Assembly (NCBI GenBank): GCA_041687455.1
Contig: JAWLBY010000019.1
Coordinates: forward strand, 1-64,000
DNA: 64,000 bases
DNA from: JAWLBY01 sp041687455
Lineage (GTDB): Bacteria > Pseudomonadota > Gammaproteobacteria > Xanthomonadales > Xanthomonadaceae
Reading direction: 5' to 3'
Numbering within the stretch: position 1 is the stretch's first letter; each line of letters starts with the position of its first letter. Position numbers and translations under genes: made by a program. Positions 27,253 through 36,492 of this stretch are shown here, piece after piece. The notes beneath the pieces are model-generated. The model saw only the letters and a program-made list of their open reading frames with translations, searched no databases and was not told the origin of the DNA.

Positions 27253-29130
27253 TCAGTCGCAGGGCAGGTTCACCGGAAGCGCCAACCGCTCGAGCTGCAG
27301 TTCCTTGGTGCCGTCGTTGCCCTGCAGGCGCGCGTAGCCGCGGTCGCAGGTGTCGAAGCGCAGCTCCAGCGTGCCCCAGGGCTGATTCGAGATCGTGGCG
27401 GAGTCGAAGCCGTTGAATCGTCCACCGCTTGTCGCATGGAGCTCCACCGTCATCGGTTGGCCATACGCGGGTGCTTCGCCACCGTGGACACCGGTCAGGA
27501 ACAGGTTGCTGCCGTCGTCGCGGTGACCGTAGAAGATGGCGGTCAGCCGGTTGCCGGCGATCCAGTCGAACTGGAAGCCCTGGCCGCTCGTGGCGGGCTC
27601 GTACCACAGGCCGGCCAATCCGCGCGGGTCACGGATCGGCGCGCTCGTCGCGTCAATGGCGATGCGGCTGACCGCCATGCCGGTCATCTCGCCCTCATAC
27701 ACCGGGTGGGCGACATAGGCGGCATGCCGGCTGACATCGATCGTGAAGTAGTCGCCGACGAACTGCGACTCCTCGGTGACGCCCAGCGGCTGCCAACGGG
27801 TCCGACCGGACGGGATCGCCTGCGGAGTCAAACGGTGACGGGTCCAGCTCGCGCCCTCGTCGGTGCTGTACGCGTACCAGACGTGGACGTCTGCCTCTTC
27901 GGCCGCATCGCCGGCGATCGACGGCTGCGCCTCCATGTACGCCAGATGCAGTCCGCCGCCTGCATCGACCGCCAGCCAGGGCAGGAACTGGTCGCTGTAG
28001 GGGACCAGATCACCGGTGATGTTTAGCCCGGCACTCCACGTCGCACCGCCGTCGGTGGAGGTCTTCAGCAGAATATCGAGGTCGGCCTCGCCGTTCTGCC
28101 GGCGGGATACGTCGTGCAACACCGCATACAGGCGCTCGCCGGTCGCATCGCTGGCGAACATCGCCGTCGGCGGCGCACGGAAACGACCGGGTATGGCGTC
28201 GCGAGACAGCTCCTGAAAGCTGCCGACGAAGGTGTGCACGGCGACCGGTTGCGGAGCCTCCGCGAAGTCGGCGATCCGGGCGAACAGTGTCTGGCCGGTC
28301 AATCCGAAGTAGCTGACGCCGAGCGAGCCGCCCGGCAACACGACCGGCTGCAGCAGGTTGTTCTGCTCCGGCAGGCGCGCCGGCAATGACCAGTTGACGC
28401 CTCCGTCCAGGCTCTGCCTGACGCCGCGCGTGTCACTCAGGTAGACGGCAGCCGCGCCGTCCGGCAGAGCGCCGGCGGCCAGCCAGTTCTTGTCCAGATC
28501 AGTTCCGGCATCGACCTGCACGGCCGGCAGAAAATGCGCGCTGCCCGGCCCGGCGGAAGCGGCCGCCCACAGCGAGCGCCCGAAATGGGCGTCCTGGAAC
28601 AACACCGCCACGTAGGCGATGCCGGTGACCGGATCCACGCCGACCGTGGGATCGAACGGAAGCGACTGGTCCTCGAGTGCAAAGTCGAGCACGACCGGCG
28701 CGAAGCTGGCGCCACCGTCGGCACTGCGTGCAACGGCGAGGCGCGTCTGGGTCAGGCCGTCGGCCCGCGGCGTGCCGGTCATCCAAGCCGCGAGCAGTTC
28801 ATCGCCATCGGGCGAGTCCGGATCGCTGCCGATCACCTCGAGGTGGACCTCGTAGTTCTGGGTCGACGGGTCGCCGTCATCCATCCGCGTGCGTTGCACG
28901 GCGATGGCCTTGGCCGCGGGCAGCGTGACCGCCACCGGATAGCCGGGCGGAATCCGCGAAATGAATGGCTCCTTCGGCGCCTTGTGCGGCGGCTGCGGCC
29001 GCAACTGCTGCAGCGGCTCCGGGCCGAATGCAGGCAATGACCGGTTCACCGGGGCGCAGCCGACGCAAACGGCCACCGTGGTTGCGAGCACGGCGCGGCG
29101 CGCCGCAACGGAAATCGTGAAATCAATCAT
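27253..29130 (-). CDS. Asp-box (BNR/sialidase-like) lipoprotein with a C-terminal beta domain
   Basis: 625 aa from ATG 29130; the open frame continues upstream without a signal peptide. The signal has a lipobox ending at Cys25 (VCVGC), so the protein is probably an outer-membrane or surface lipoprotein. At least four Asp-box repeats are visible: SADGGASF, SLDGGVNW, STDGGATW and STDEGASW, the signature of sialidase-type beta-propellers. Sialidase catalytic arginines (FRIP) are not evident, so hydrolase activity is uncertain. Residues about 515-625 form a separate domain (GLWYEPATSGQGFQFDW, FYGHRDDGSNLFLTG, then GTLELRFDTCDRGYARLQG) that recurs at the ends of many xanthomonad exported proteins, from family knowledge. 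It has no operon partner. Confidence 0.75.
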   Translation of the reverse strand: MIDFTISVAARRAVLATTVAVCVGCAPVNRSLPAFGPEPLQQLRPQPPHKAPKEPFISRIPPGYPVAVTLPAAKAIAVQRTRMDDGDPSTQNYEVHLEVIGSDPDSPDGDELLAAWMTGTPRADGLTQTRLAVARSADGGASFAPVVLDFALEDQSLPFDPTVGVDPVTGIAYVAVLFQDAHFGRSLWAAASAGPGSAHFLPAVQVDAGTDLDKNWLAAGALPDGAAAVYLSDTRGVRQSLDGGVNWSLPARLPEQNNLLQPVVLPGGSLGVSYFGLTGQTLFARIADFAEAPQPVAVHTFVGSFQELSRDAIPGRFRAPPTAMFASDATGERLYAVLHDVSRRQNGEADLDILLKTSTDGGATWSAGLNITGDLVPYSDQFLPWLAVDAGGGLHLAYMEAQPSIAGDAAEEADVHVWYAYSTDEGASWTRHRLTPQAIPSGRTRWQPLGVTEESQFVGDYFTIDVSRHAAYVAHPVYEGEMTGMAVSRIAIDATSAPIRDPRGLAGLWYEPATSGQGFQFDWIAGNRLTAIFYGHRDDGSNLFLTGVHGGEAPAYGQPMTVELHATSGGRFNGFDSATISNQPWGTLELRFDTCDRGYARLQGNDGTKELQLERLALPVNLPCD

Positions 29131-29264
29131 GGTCTGCACCTGTTCGTCCTGGGTGGGGCAGCGACGCCAGGGGGCATCGTCATGGTCCCTGCACTGCGCA
29201 TAACGGAAAACCGGCCGGAGACAGCTCACGACGCGATGCCGCTGCCAGCGCAGGGACGGCGCAA

Positions 29265-30011
29265 TCAGCCGCGCGACGCAGTCCGCCAATAGGTCCAGTG
29301 CCCGACGCAGAGCCGCGCGAGCCGCTCGGCCCATTCGGCGTGCCCCTTCGCATTCGGGTGATAACCATCGGTCGCAAAACGCTGCGGCGCCGGCTGCAGG
29401 CAGCGCACGTGCAGCACGTTCGGCCGATGCCGCGCCACCTCACGCATGACCCGGTCGAGGCTGCGCGAGCGCTGGCCAAACAGGAACCGCAGCGGCTGCG
29501 GCAGGCGCGGGAAATGCTGCAGCGGCGGCACGCCGGCCAACACGATCCGGCAGCGCGGCGAATGGCTGCGCAGCGCCTCCAGCAGGCCGAGCAGATCGGC
29601 ACGGAACGCCGCGCGTGTACGCAGCCCGGCGACATCGTTGACGCCGACCGACAGCAGCACCAGATCGACATCGCCGGTGCCGAGCTGCGGCAGCAGCCGA
29701 TGCCGGACGCATGCGGCATCGGCGCCGACCCGGGCCAGCGTGCGCCAGTGCACGGTCCTGTGCAGCCGCTGTGCGAGCTCGGCCGCGAAGCAGGCCGGCA
29801 ACGCCGCTTCGCTGATCACGGCGCCGACCCCGGCGATCACCGAGTCGCCGAGCGCCAGCACGTGCAGCGGCGGCCCGGCACCGACCCGGCCGGCCTCGGC
29901 CCCGGCCGCCGCCGGCAGCCGCGGTGTCGTCCGCCGCAGCCACAGGCCCTGCGGCGCCGCCAGTGGCAACGCGCTCCAGAACAACAGGCGCCGGATCAGG
30001 TCGGTGGGCAT
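29265..30011 (-). CDS. SGNH/GDSL hydrolase family esterase
   Basis: 248 aa from ATG 30011; the upstream extension is Ser/Arg/Cys-rich and rejected. GDSL-family blocks are intact: block I LALGDSVIAGVGA with the nucleophile Ser (about 58), block III SVGVNDVAG with the oxyanion Asn (about 118), and block V DGYHPNAKGH with catalytic Asp and His (about 217-220). The N-terminus (LLFWSALPLAAPQGLWLR) is a probable membrane anchor or signal. Expected to be a periplasmic carboxylesterase or lysophospholipase of the TesA-like group; the substrate is unknown. Confidence 0.88.
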   Translation of the reverse strand: MPTDLIRRLLFWSALPLAAPQGLWLRRTTPRLPAAAGAEAGRVGAGPPLHVLALGDSVIAGVGAVISEAALPACFAAELAQRLHRTVHWRTLARVGADAACVRHRLLPQLGTGDVDLVLLSVGVNDVAGLRTRAAFRADLLGLLEALRSHSPRCRIVLAGVPPLQHFPRLPQPLRFLFGQRSRSLDRVMREVARHRPNVLHVRCLQPAPQRFATDGYHPNAKGHAEWAERLARLCVGHWTYWRTASRG

Positions 30012-30377
30012 CGGCCGATTGTGCGTTGCAGCGCGGCGGTCGAGAAGTGCCCGGCCGGCAGCGCTCGTGCTCGGGCACCGCGACGAAGCGCTCCGACACT
30101 GGCCGCAAGCCGCCGACGGCCAGAATCCCGCGCATCCAACGCGCACAGGCCACAGCGCACCTGACATGCGTGTGAGGAGTTTCCGGGCGGACAAGCCGCC
30201 GACTGCGTGCCGCGATCGCCCCGGGGCGCAGCGTCATCCGGCCCGGAAGCATTCGATGGTGAAGCTGCACTGCCCAGCCCGCTCACGGCATGAGCGTGGC
30301 ACTTGCTCGTGCAGCGTCCACCGCTCCCTCACGGCATCCGGGGCAATGCGGTGCGCAGCACTGACATCGGGCCTGGG

Positions 30378-30566
30378 ATGAACTGGAAACCGAATCCGTG
30401 GATCGCCGGCGCGATCGGTCTGCTGATGCAATGGCCGGCGATGTTGTACCTGATCCGACCGCTGGCCGCGTTCGCCGGTCTTGCCGCGGGCACGGCGCTG
30501 GCGGTGGTCGGCATGTGGGCGGCGTCGATGACGAAGACCACGCAATGCACACCGGCACCGGCCTGA
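30378..30566 (+). pseudogene. Short membrane ORF resembling the N-terminus of an S26 signal-peptidase-like protein
   Basis: 62 aa: MNWKPNPWIAGAIGLLMQW leads into two hydrophobic helices (about 8-50) and the frame stops after a short polar tail. The opening resembles the N-terminal membrane part of signal peptidase I-like proteins from Xanthomonadales, but no catalytic domain follows in any frame, so it is either a decayed fragment or a genuine small membrane protein. GGGATG spacing shows no good ribosome-binding site. The resemblance is from memory and needs checking. Confidence 0.35.
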
Positions 30567-30808
30567 TCGCTCTCGTTGCGGCGATGCGCAGCCGAGCTGC
30601 TCGCCTTGCCGTTTTCGATCGCCAGCGCCCGCTTGCACCACGCGCACCCGACGATGCACGGAGCCAACGGGGAGTGTGACTCCGACCCTTTCAGCGGATC
30701 CGTGCCGATCTATCGCTGGATTTCCCTTGCCAGGCGCGGCGCGAAAAAGATGCAGGCCGACGCACGATCTGCAAGCGAGATCGACCGCGGCCTGCACCAA
30801 TACTCCGC

Positions 30809-31003
30809 TCAGGCGGGCGGTGCGCCCTCATGGACGTGCTTGCGCAGCTCGCGGCGAAGCTCGGGCGAGTCCCGCTCCTGGTGTACAGCAACCACGTGCT
30901 GCACGGCCGCCTGAATCAGCTCATCTTCGCTGTCGGCCGCGATGGCGACAGTGCAGTTCGACTGGCTCGGCGCTTCGCGGCAATCGATGTATTTTCTGGA
31001 CAT
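30809..31003 (-). CDS. DUF1059 family small protein
   Basis: 64 aa, the family length. It reads MSRKYIDCREAPSQSNCTVA, with the two conserved cysteines and the following ISAD/E-type strand, then the helix AAVQHVVAVHQERDSPELRREL. DUF1059 proteins are small, soluble and uncharacterised. A good Shine-Dalgarno (AGGTGA) precedes the ATG at 31003. The surrounding kilobase carries no other intact gene. Confidence 0.85.
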   Translation of the reverse strand: MSRKYIDCREAPSQSNCTVAIAADSEDELIQAAVQHVVAVHQERDSPELRRELRKHVHEGAPPA

Positions 31004-31377
31004 GGGTCACCTGCTCGTATGTTGTCCTCGCTGAGTCCGCGAGCGGCAAGATCGAGCAAGGCTTGTGCCAGACGAGGCCAGAATCCGATCCGGCGATCGA
31101 GCTGAAGCCATCGTCGCGACTCAGGCCGAGCGGCGCGCGGGCCAGCGTGTCGAGCAGCTTTGCGATCGCGGCGTCGTCAACCGGCTCGTCCGAGAAACGG
31201 GCCGACTTCGCCGCCGGGGCGCCATCTGCAACGAACTGCAATGTAGCGGCCGATCGCGGCCGGCAGGCTGCAGGCGTCGTAGCGCGCGGCACCAACTTTC
31301 TCGGACACATGAGCGATTGACAGTGGCCGCGCGTCGCTGAACGATTGAACTCCCCATGTCCGCGCGGGAGCGTGTCG
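31004..31377. other. Non-coding or decayed region upstream of the S41-like peptidase gene
   Basis: 374 bases. On the minus strand, protein-like sequence switches frame: SFSDARPLSIAHVSEKVGA and RYDACSLPAAIGRY in one frame appear to continue as FSDEPVDDAAIAKLLDTLA and LGLSRDDGFSSI in another. This suggests a frameshifted remnant of a gene I do not recognise. No intact gene is supported. Confidence 0.35.
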
Positions 31378-32868
31378 ATGCACGAGCGAGCTACGCGGGC
31401 TGTATCGGCCGCACTGATGATGATCGCAGCGGGGGCTGCCGCCTCATCGCCGACCGCCGAGGCCGAACGCTGGCAGGCCATGGCGCGGGCTGATCTCGAT
31501 GCCATCCATGCGCGCATCACCGATGCGCATCCCGGCGTGATCGACCCTGACAACCCCGGTTTCAAGAGCTGGCTCGAAGTCGGTTACGAGCAGGCCATTG
31601 CCCATATCCCGTACGTCGTGAGCTACGACACTGCACTGGCGGCGGTGCGCTACTACACCGTCGGCTTCGAAGACGGGCACCTGATCTACTCGGACAACAT
31701 TCGCGAGGACTTTCCGATCCTCGTGACCGGTTGGTACGTCCGCTGGACCGATGGCGAATACCGGGTCGTGACGACCCTGCCGGAATGGCGCCTCGCGCTG
31801 CCGCCGGTTGGCGCGGTGTGGACCGGTTGCGACGGCCGCGCCGCCGAGGATGTGTTGCGCAACGTGGTCGGCCCGTTCACCGACCGTCGCGAAGGCGAGA
31901 GTAGCCGACAGATCCGGGCGACATCGCTGTGGAAGCAGCCGCCGCTCGCGGAAAGCCTGCGCGTGTGCAGCTTCCGCACAGCGGCCGGCGATTCGCTGCA
32001 ACTGCCGGTTGCGTATCAGCCGGTCTCCACACAGCAGTTCTTCGCCGCGCTGTCGGACGTCAGTGACGGCAGCGCCCGCGCCGCCAACGGCTTCGATGAC
32101 GCCGACGGTGTGCTGTGGGTCCGCGCGGGCAATTTCAATCTGCGCGCCAACTCGACCGATCGCGAGGCCCTCGACACGGTCCTTGCCGGCCTCCGGCGGG
32201 CGCGCGGATTCCGCGCCGTCGTGTTCGACGCTCGTGGCAATCGCGGCGGTGACAGCAGCATCGGCGACCGGATCTTCGAAGCTGCCAGCGGTGGCCTCGA
32301 GTTCGACCAGAGCGATCTGGATGCGCTCCCTCGCTACTACGCGCGGTGGCGTGTGTCCGCGCATCTGGTCGACTTCCTCGACTCGGCGACCGACCGGCTG
32401 ACGGCGCTGTACGGCGCCGACAGCCCCCGAGTCGCCGATCATCTGGCGTTCCGCGACCGCGTGGTCGCCGCCCGCGTGGCGGGTGAGTCATGGGTGGAGC
32501 AGGACGCCGGACGGAAGATCACCCGCGATGACGTGACCGCACGCGGTGGTCACCTGCGCCGCACCGATGCCAGGGTCGCGCTGCTCACAGACAGACGATG
32601 CGTCAGTGCATGCCTCGATTTCGCCGATCTGGTGCTGCGCGTGCCGGGCGTGGTGCATGTCGGCGAGACCACCGGAGCAGACAGTGTCTACATGGTTGGC
32701 AGCAGCTACGAGCTGCCGAGTGGCAACGTGCTGGTGATGCCGGTCAAGGTCTGGCTCAACCGCACGCGCGGCAACAACGAGCCGCTGGTGCCGGCGATAC
32801 CGGTCGACCTCGATGCCGACGAGGCGAGCGTGCGCCGCGACGTGCTGCGTGCCATCGGCATGGAGTGA
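31378..32868 (+). CDS. S41 (tail-specific/C-terminal processing) family peptidase-like protein
   Basis: 496 aa from ATG 31378 with GGGAG (31366-31370) 7 bases upstream. A signal peptide (VSAALMMIAAGAAASSP) directs export. The S41 core is recognisable: FDARGNRGGDSS (the substrate-binding DxRGNxGG, about residue 285) and DRRCVSACLDFADLVL, which places the nucleophile Ser in CVSAC (about 408), followed by HVGETTGADSVY. The lysine of the Ser-Lys pair is probably in VLVMPVKVWLNRT. A PDZ domain is not obvious. It may be a periplasmic protease or a hydrolase of the same fold with another substrate. No operon partner. Confidence 0.82.
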   Translation: MHERATRAVSAALMMIAAGAAASSPTAEAERWQAMARADLDAIHARITDAHPGVIDPDNPGFKSWLEVGYEQAIAHIPYVVSYDTALAAVRYYTVGFEDGHLIYSDNIREDFPILVTGWYVRWTDGEYRVVTTLPEWRLALPPVGAVWTGCDGRAAEDVLRNVVGPFTDRREGESSRQIRATSLWKQPPLAESLRVCSFRTAAGDSLQLPVAYQPVSTQQFFAALSDVSDGSARAANGFDDADGVLWVRAGNFNLRANSTDREALDTVLAGLRRARGFRAVVFDARGNRGGDSSIGDRIFEAASGGLEFDQSDLDALPRYYARWRVSAHLVDFLDSATDRLTALYGADSPRVADHLAFRDRVVAARVAGESWVEQDAGRKITRDDVTARGGHLRRTDARVALLTDRRCVSACLDFADLVLRVPGVVHVGETTGADSVYMVGSSYELPSGNVLVMPVKVWLNRTRGNNEPLVPAIPVDLDADEASVRRDVLRAIGME

Positions 32869-33248
32869 TCGACGGTTCGCGAATCCGCGGCCCCTCGGGA
32901 CGCTGCCCGGACGGCGGATGCGGGCGGGGAACAGCGCGGGGGCGAAGCCTTGTTCGCTGAGATGCGATGAGTTCAAGAATCGGGGTCAGCATGTGGGTCA
33001 GCATGCAATTTCCGCATCATCCAGAAACTGCTCTCCTGAGACCCTCATTTCCAGGGACAGCCCGATTTCGCCAGTCTGCCGCCGCCCATCGATCCTTTCC
33101 AGTCCACTTCGGCCGCGGCTCGCCCGTTCGTCGCTGACCCCGCTCGTGCTCGGAATTGCCGGTTGCGCGGCATGACCACCGTCACTGGTGCAGCAACGGG
33201 CCTTGCGCACAAATTCGCCGACGACCCGATCGATCCGTCCGAGACCGT
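32869..33248. other. 380-base intergenic region with inverted CGGGGTCAGC ends
   Basis: No gene is supported. CGGGGTCAGC at 32981-32990 is mirrored by GCTGACCCCG at 33133-33142, bounding 162 bases. The left end also carries a direct repeat GGGTCAGCATG (32983 and 32995). This resembles the remains of a small mobile element; the interior encodes nothing convincing. Confidence 0.5.
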
Positions 33249-34112
33249 ATGCGCTCCGTTCTGACCTGCCTGTTAGCCGCTTCGGTTCTGTTCGCAACTT
33301 CCGTCGCTGCGGCCGATGATGTCGTGCTGCTGCGCGAGCGCAGTGCCGCGATGCGTCCGCAACTGCTGCTGATCGGCACCGCGCACTTCGACAATCCGGG
33401 CCGCGATGTCATCAACGATGACGTTGAGGATCTGGCGAGCCCGCGCCGACAGGCCGAGTTCGAGGCGCTGGTGGATCGACTGGCATCGTTCGCGCCAACG
33501 AAGATTGCGGTCGAGTGGCCGGCGGCAGACCAGGACGGGCTCGACGCCCGCTACCGCGCCTACCGCAGCGGCGAGCGACCGCTCGGGCTTTCCGAAACCG
33601 ATCAGCTCGGACTGCGGCTGGCCGCCCGGCTCGGCCTGCCGCGCGTCCACGCCGTCGACTGGAACGGCTACCCACCGGGTGAACTCGCCCGCTACGACTG
33701 GGACGAGTGGGCCAATGCCAATGGCCAACAGGCTCGGCTGGCCGCGATCCGCGACCCGCAGCGCGGTCGCCGGTCGCATGCGCTCGGCGACGATACGATC
33801 AGCGGCTGGCTGCAGCGGCAGAACCGGCCCGAGGCGCGCGCCCACATGCACCGTGCGTACTTCGACTACGCATTGCTCGGCGATGGCGACGAGCATCCGG
33901 GCGCCAACTGGCTTGGCCACTGGTATGCACGCAACATGCGCATTTTTGCCAATCTGGTGCGTCTGGCCGACGCGCCCGACGACCGCGTCCTGGTCGTCTA
34001 CGGCAGTGGCCACGCGTACCTGCTTGATCGCTTCGTGCAGGAATCCGGCGCGTTCTCGTCGACGTCGCTCGACGACGTGCTGGCTGCGCCGGGCAACGCG
34101 GGGCGCGAGTAG
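33249..34112 (+). CDS. DUF5694 (TraB-like fold) exported protein
   Basis: 287 aa from ATG 33249, which gives a clean signal peptide (RSVLTCLLAASVLFATSVAA). The mature protein starts with the DUF5694 pattern LLIGTAHFDNPGRDVIND, where a GTxH motif resembles TraB/TiKI (Tiki) metalloprotease-like folds, and has KIAVEWPAADQDGLDARY and a C-terminal LVVYGSGHAYLLDRFVQ, supplying a second conserved histidine. Metal-dependent hydrolysis is plausible by analogy to TraB but unproven. Periplasmic and monocistronic. Confidence 0.82.
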   Translation: MRSVLTCLLAASVLFATSVAAADDVVLLRERSAAMRPQLLLIGTAHFDNPGRDVINDDVEDLASPRRQAEFEALVDRLASFAPTKIAVEWPAADQDGLDARYRAYRSGERPLGLSETDQLGLRLAARLGLPRVHAVDWNGYPPGELARYDWDEWANANGQQARLAAIRDPQRGRRSHALGDDTISGWLQRQNRPEARAHMHRAYFDYALLGDGDEHPGANWLGHWYARNMRIFANLVRLADAPDDRVLVVYGSGHAYLLDRFVQESGAFSSTSLDDVLAAPGNAGRE

Positions 34113-34320
34113 CGCCGGCCGCGCACGCCGAACTCCGGGTCGCCGGTTAGCCGTCGATCGGAGCGCGCTGTGCGTTCCGGCGTGCGCGCACGCCGGGATT
34201 CAGCCGCTCACCTGCCCTGTCCGCCTCCGGTGCGTTGCAGGCGTCCGGCGTGGCCAGCCAACGACTCGCGCGGCCGATGCAGACGCAGCGGCGTCGCTCC
34301 GGCGCCGCTCACAGGCCGCC

Positions 34321-36384
34321 CTACGCCGCCAACCCGTAACTCTTGAGCAACGCCTCCGGCTGCGGTTCCCGTCCACGGAACGCGACGAAGCTCTCCAGCG
34401 CCGGGCGTGAGCCGCCAACGGCGAGGATCTCGCGCCGGTAACGCTCGCCGGTCGCGTGGTCGAAGATGCCGGCTTCCTCGAACGCCGCGAAGGCGTCGGC
34501 GCTGAGCACTTCGGCCCACAGGTAGCTGTAGTAGCCGGCCGCGTAGCCGCCGGCGAAGATGTGCGTGAACGCATGCGGGAAGCGTTGCCACGACGGCGGC
34601 CGGATCACCGCGATCTCGTCGCGCACTTCGTCGAGCAGCTCGAGCGCGCGGGCGCCGCGCTCGGGATCGAATTCGAGATGCACGCGGAAATCGAACAGGC
34701 CGAATTCGAGCTGGCGGACCAGGAACAGTCCGGCATGGAAGTGCTTCGCGGCGAGCATCTTGTCGAACAGTGCGTCCGGCAGCGGGTCGCCGGTTTGCCA
34801 GTGGCGCGCGAACAGGTTCAGCGATTCGCGCTGCCAGCCGTAGTTTTCCATGAACTGGCTCGGCAGCTCGACGGCGTCCCACTCGACGCCGCTGATGCCA
34901 CCGACCGACGGCCAGTCGACCTCGGTCAGCATGTGGTGCAGGCCATGGCCGAACTCGTGAAACAGCGTCAGCACCTCGTCGTGGGTCAACAGCGCCGGCA
35001 TGCCTTCCAGCGCCGGCGGGAAGTTGCAGGTCAGGAACGCGATCGGCGGCTGCAACTGGTTGTCGGCATAGCGTGCGCGGCAGACGTCCATCCAGGCGCC
35101 GCCGCGCTTGGCCGGTCGCGCATGCAGATCGACGTAGAAGCCGGCGAGGACGCTGTCGTCGCGATCGAGCACGTCGTAGTAGCGCACGTCGTCGTCCCAG
35201 ACATCGACATCGATGCGCGAGCGGAAGCTGACGCCGAACACCTTCGCCGCGATGTCGAACAGGCCGTCCAGCACGCGATCGAGCGGGAAGTACGGCTTCA
35301 GATCCTCTTCGCTGAAATCGAACTGCCGCTGGCGCAGTTTCTCCGAGGCGTAGCCAACGTCCCACGGCATCAGGTCGGCGATGCCGAGCGCCTCGCGGGC
35401 GAACAGCCGCAGCTCGGCCAGCTCGCGTTCGGCGACCGGTCGTGCGCGCTGCGCCAGATCGCGCAGGAAGCCGAGCACGCGGTCCGGTGTCGCTGCCATC
35501 TTGTCGGCCAGCGAGACGTGTGCGGCGCTGGCGTAGCCGAGCAACTGCGCCGCTTCGTGGCGCAGCGCGAGGATCCGGTCGAGCCGCCCGCTGTTGTCGA
35601 AGCGGCCGCCGTGCGGCCCCTGGTCGGACGCGCGCGTCTGGTAGGCGGTGTAGACCTCCTCGCGCAGCGCGCGGTCGTCGGCATAGGTCAGGATCGCCTG
35701 CACGACCGGGCCTTTCAGCGTCGCCATGTGGCCGTCCTGGCCGTGCTCGTCGGCGGCGCCGCGCAGCAGTTGCCGGGCCGAATCGGGCAGACCGGCCAGT
35801 TCGTCGTCGCTGACCGGTCGGGTCCAGGCGTCGGTGGCGTCGAGCACTGCTTCCTCGAATTCGGTTTCGACCTTCGACAGCTCGGTCTGGATCCGGCGGA
35901 AGCGTTCGCGTGGCGCGCCCTGCAGCGCGACGCCGGACAAGCGGAAACCGCGCAGGCTGTCCTCGACCAGCGTCTGCCGCGGCCGGTCGAGCTGGTTGTA
36001 GCCGGCGTCGTTGCGGACGGCCTCGACCGCTTCGAACAGCGCGCGGTTCTGGCCCAGCTCGGTGCTGTGTTCGGTCAGCTTCTCCAGTGCGCTCGAATAC
36101 GCCTCGCGCAGCGCCGGCGAATCCTTGACGCCGTGCAGGTGCGACACCGGCGCCCAGGCCCGCGACAGCCGCTCCTCCCAGCGCTCGAGCGGCGCCAGCA
36201 GGCGATCGAAGCTGCGCGCCGACGGGTCGGCGGTCAGATGATCGACCGCGGTCCGGTATTCGGCCAGGATCTGGTCGATCGCCGGATTGATGTGATCGGG
36301 CCGGATCGCCGAGAACGCCGGCAGCAGATGATCGGCGAGCAGCGGATTCTCGGTCGGTGAATCGAATTCGGTATCGGTATTCAT
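34321..36384 (-). CDS. prlC: Oligopeptidase A (M3 family zinc metallopeptidase)
   Basis: 687 aa, close to the Escherichia coli enzyme. The zinc site LTLFHEFGHGLHHML (HExxH about residue 475, with the downstream Glu in GGISGVEWDAVELPSQ) is intact. The N-terminal helical half and closing ALLKSYGLAA match the family. It degrades signal peptides and other short peptides in the cytosol. The gene is divergent from the patatin gene at 36493, 108 bases away. Confidence 0.96.
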   Translation of the reverse strand: MNTDTEFDSPTENPLLADHLLPAFSAIRPDHINPAIDQILAEYRTAVDHLTADPSARSFDRLLAPLERWEERLSRAWAPVSHLHGVKDSPALREAYSSALEKLTEHSTELGQNRALFEAVEAVRNDAGYNQLDRPRQTLVEDSLRGFRLSGVALQGAPRERFRRIQTELSKVETEFEEAVLDATDAWTRPVSDDELAGLPDSARQLLRGAADEHGQDGHMATLKGPVVQAILTYADDRALREEVYTAYQTRASDQGPHGGRFDNSGRLDRILALRHEAAQLLGYASAAHVSLADKMAATPDRVLGFLRDLAQRARPVAERELAELRLFAREALGIADLMPWDVGYASEKLRQRQFDFSEEDLKPYFPLDRVLDGLFDIAAKVFGVSFRSRIDVDVWDDDVRYYDVLDRDDSVLAGFYVDLHARPAKRGGAWMDVCRARYADNQLQPPIAFLTCNFPPALEGMPALLTHDEVLTLFHEFGHGLHHMLTEVDWPSVGGISGVEWDAVELPSQFMENYGWQRESLNLFARHWQTGDPLPDALFDKMLAAKHFHAGLFLVRQLEFGLFDFRVHLEFDPERGARALELLDEVRDEIAVIRPPSWQRFPHAFTHIFAGGYAAGYYSYLWAEVLSADAFAAFEEAGIFDHATGERYRREILAVGGSRPALESFVAFRGREPQPEALLKSYGLAA

Positions 36385-36480
36385 TCCGGCAAGGTGGACC
36401 GGACGGCGGGCGAATTCAAGGCATGGGGCGTAAACGACGCCGCCGCGTCACGCGCGTGGCCTCGCGATCGGAGCCGGCCC

Positions 36481-36486
36481 TACACT
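36481..36486 (+). promoter_or_regulatory. Candidate -10 element (TACACT) directly before the patatin gene
   Basis: TACACT is followed by six bases (GGAGCG) and ATG 36493, so transcription would start at or next to the initiation codon. The GGAG is only two bases from the ATG, too close to act as a normal ribosome site. Confidence 0.4.
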
Positions 36487-36492
36487 GGAGCG

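Noticed and set aside
27253..29130. Functional sialidase
   Set aside because: Asp-boxes alone do not show activity; the FRIP arginine motif and the catalytic Tyr/Glu arrangement could not be located.
25199..34112. Genomic island with a defence or novel system
   Set aside because: No integrase, tRNA junction, nuclease/effector pairing or toxin-antitoxin pair was found; genes are separate and mostly of known families.
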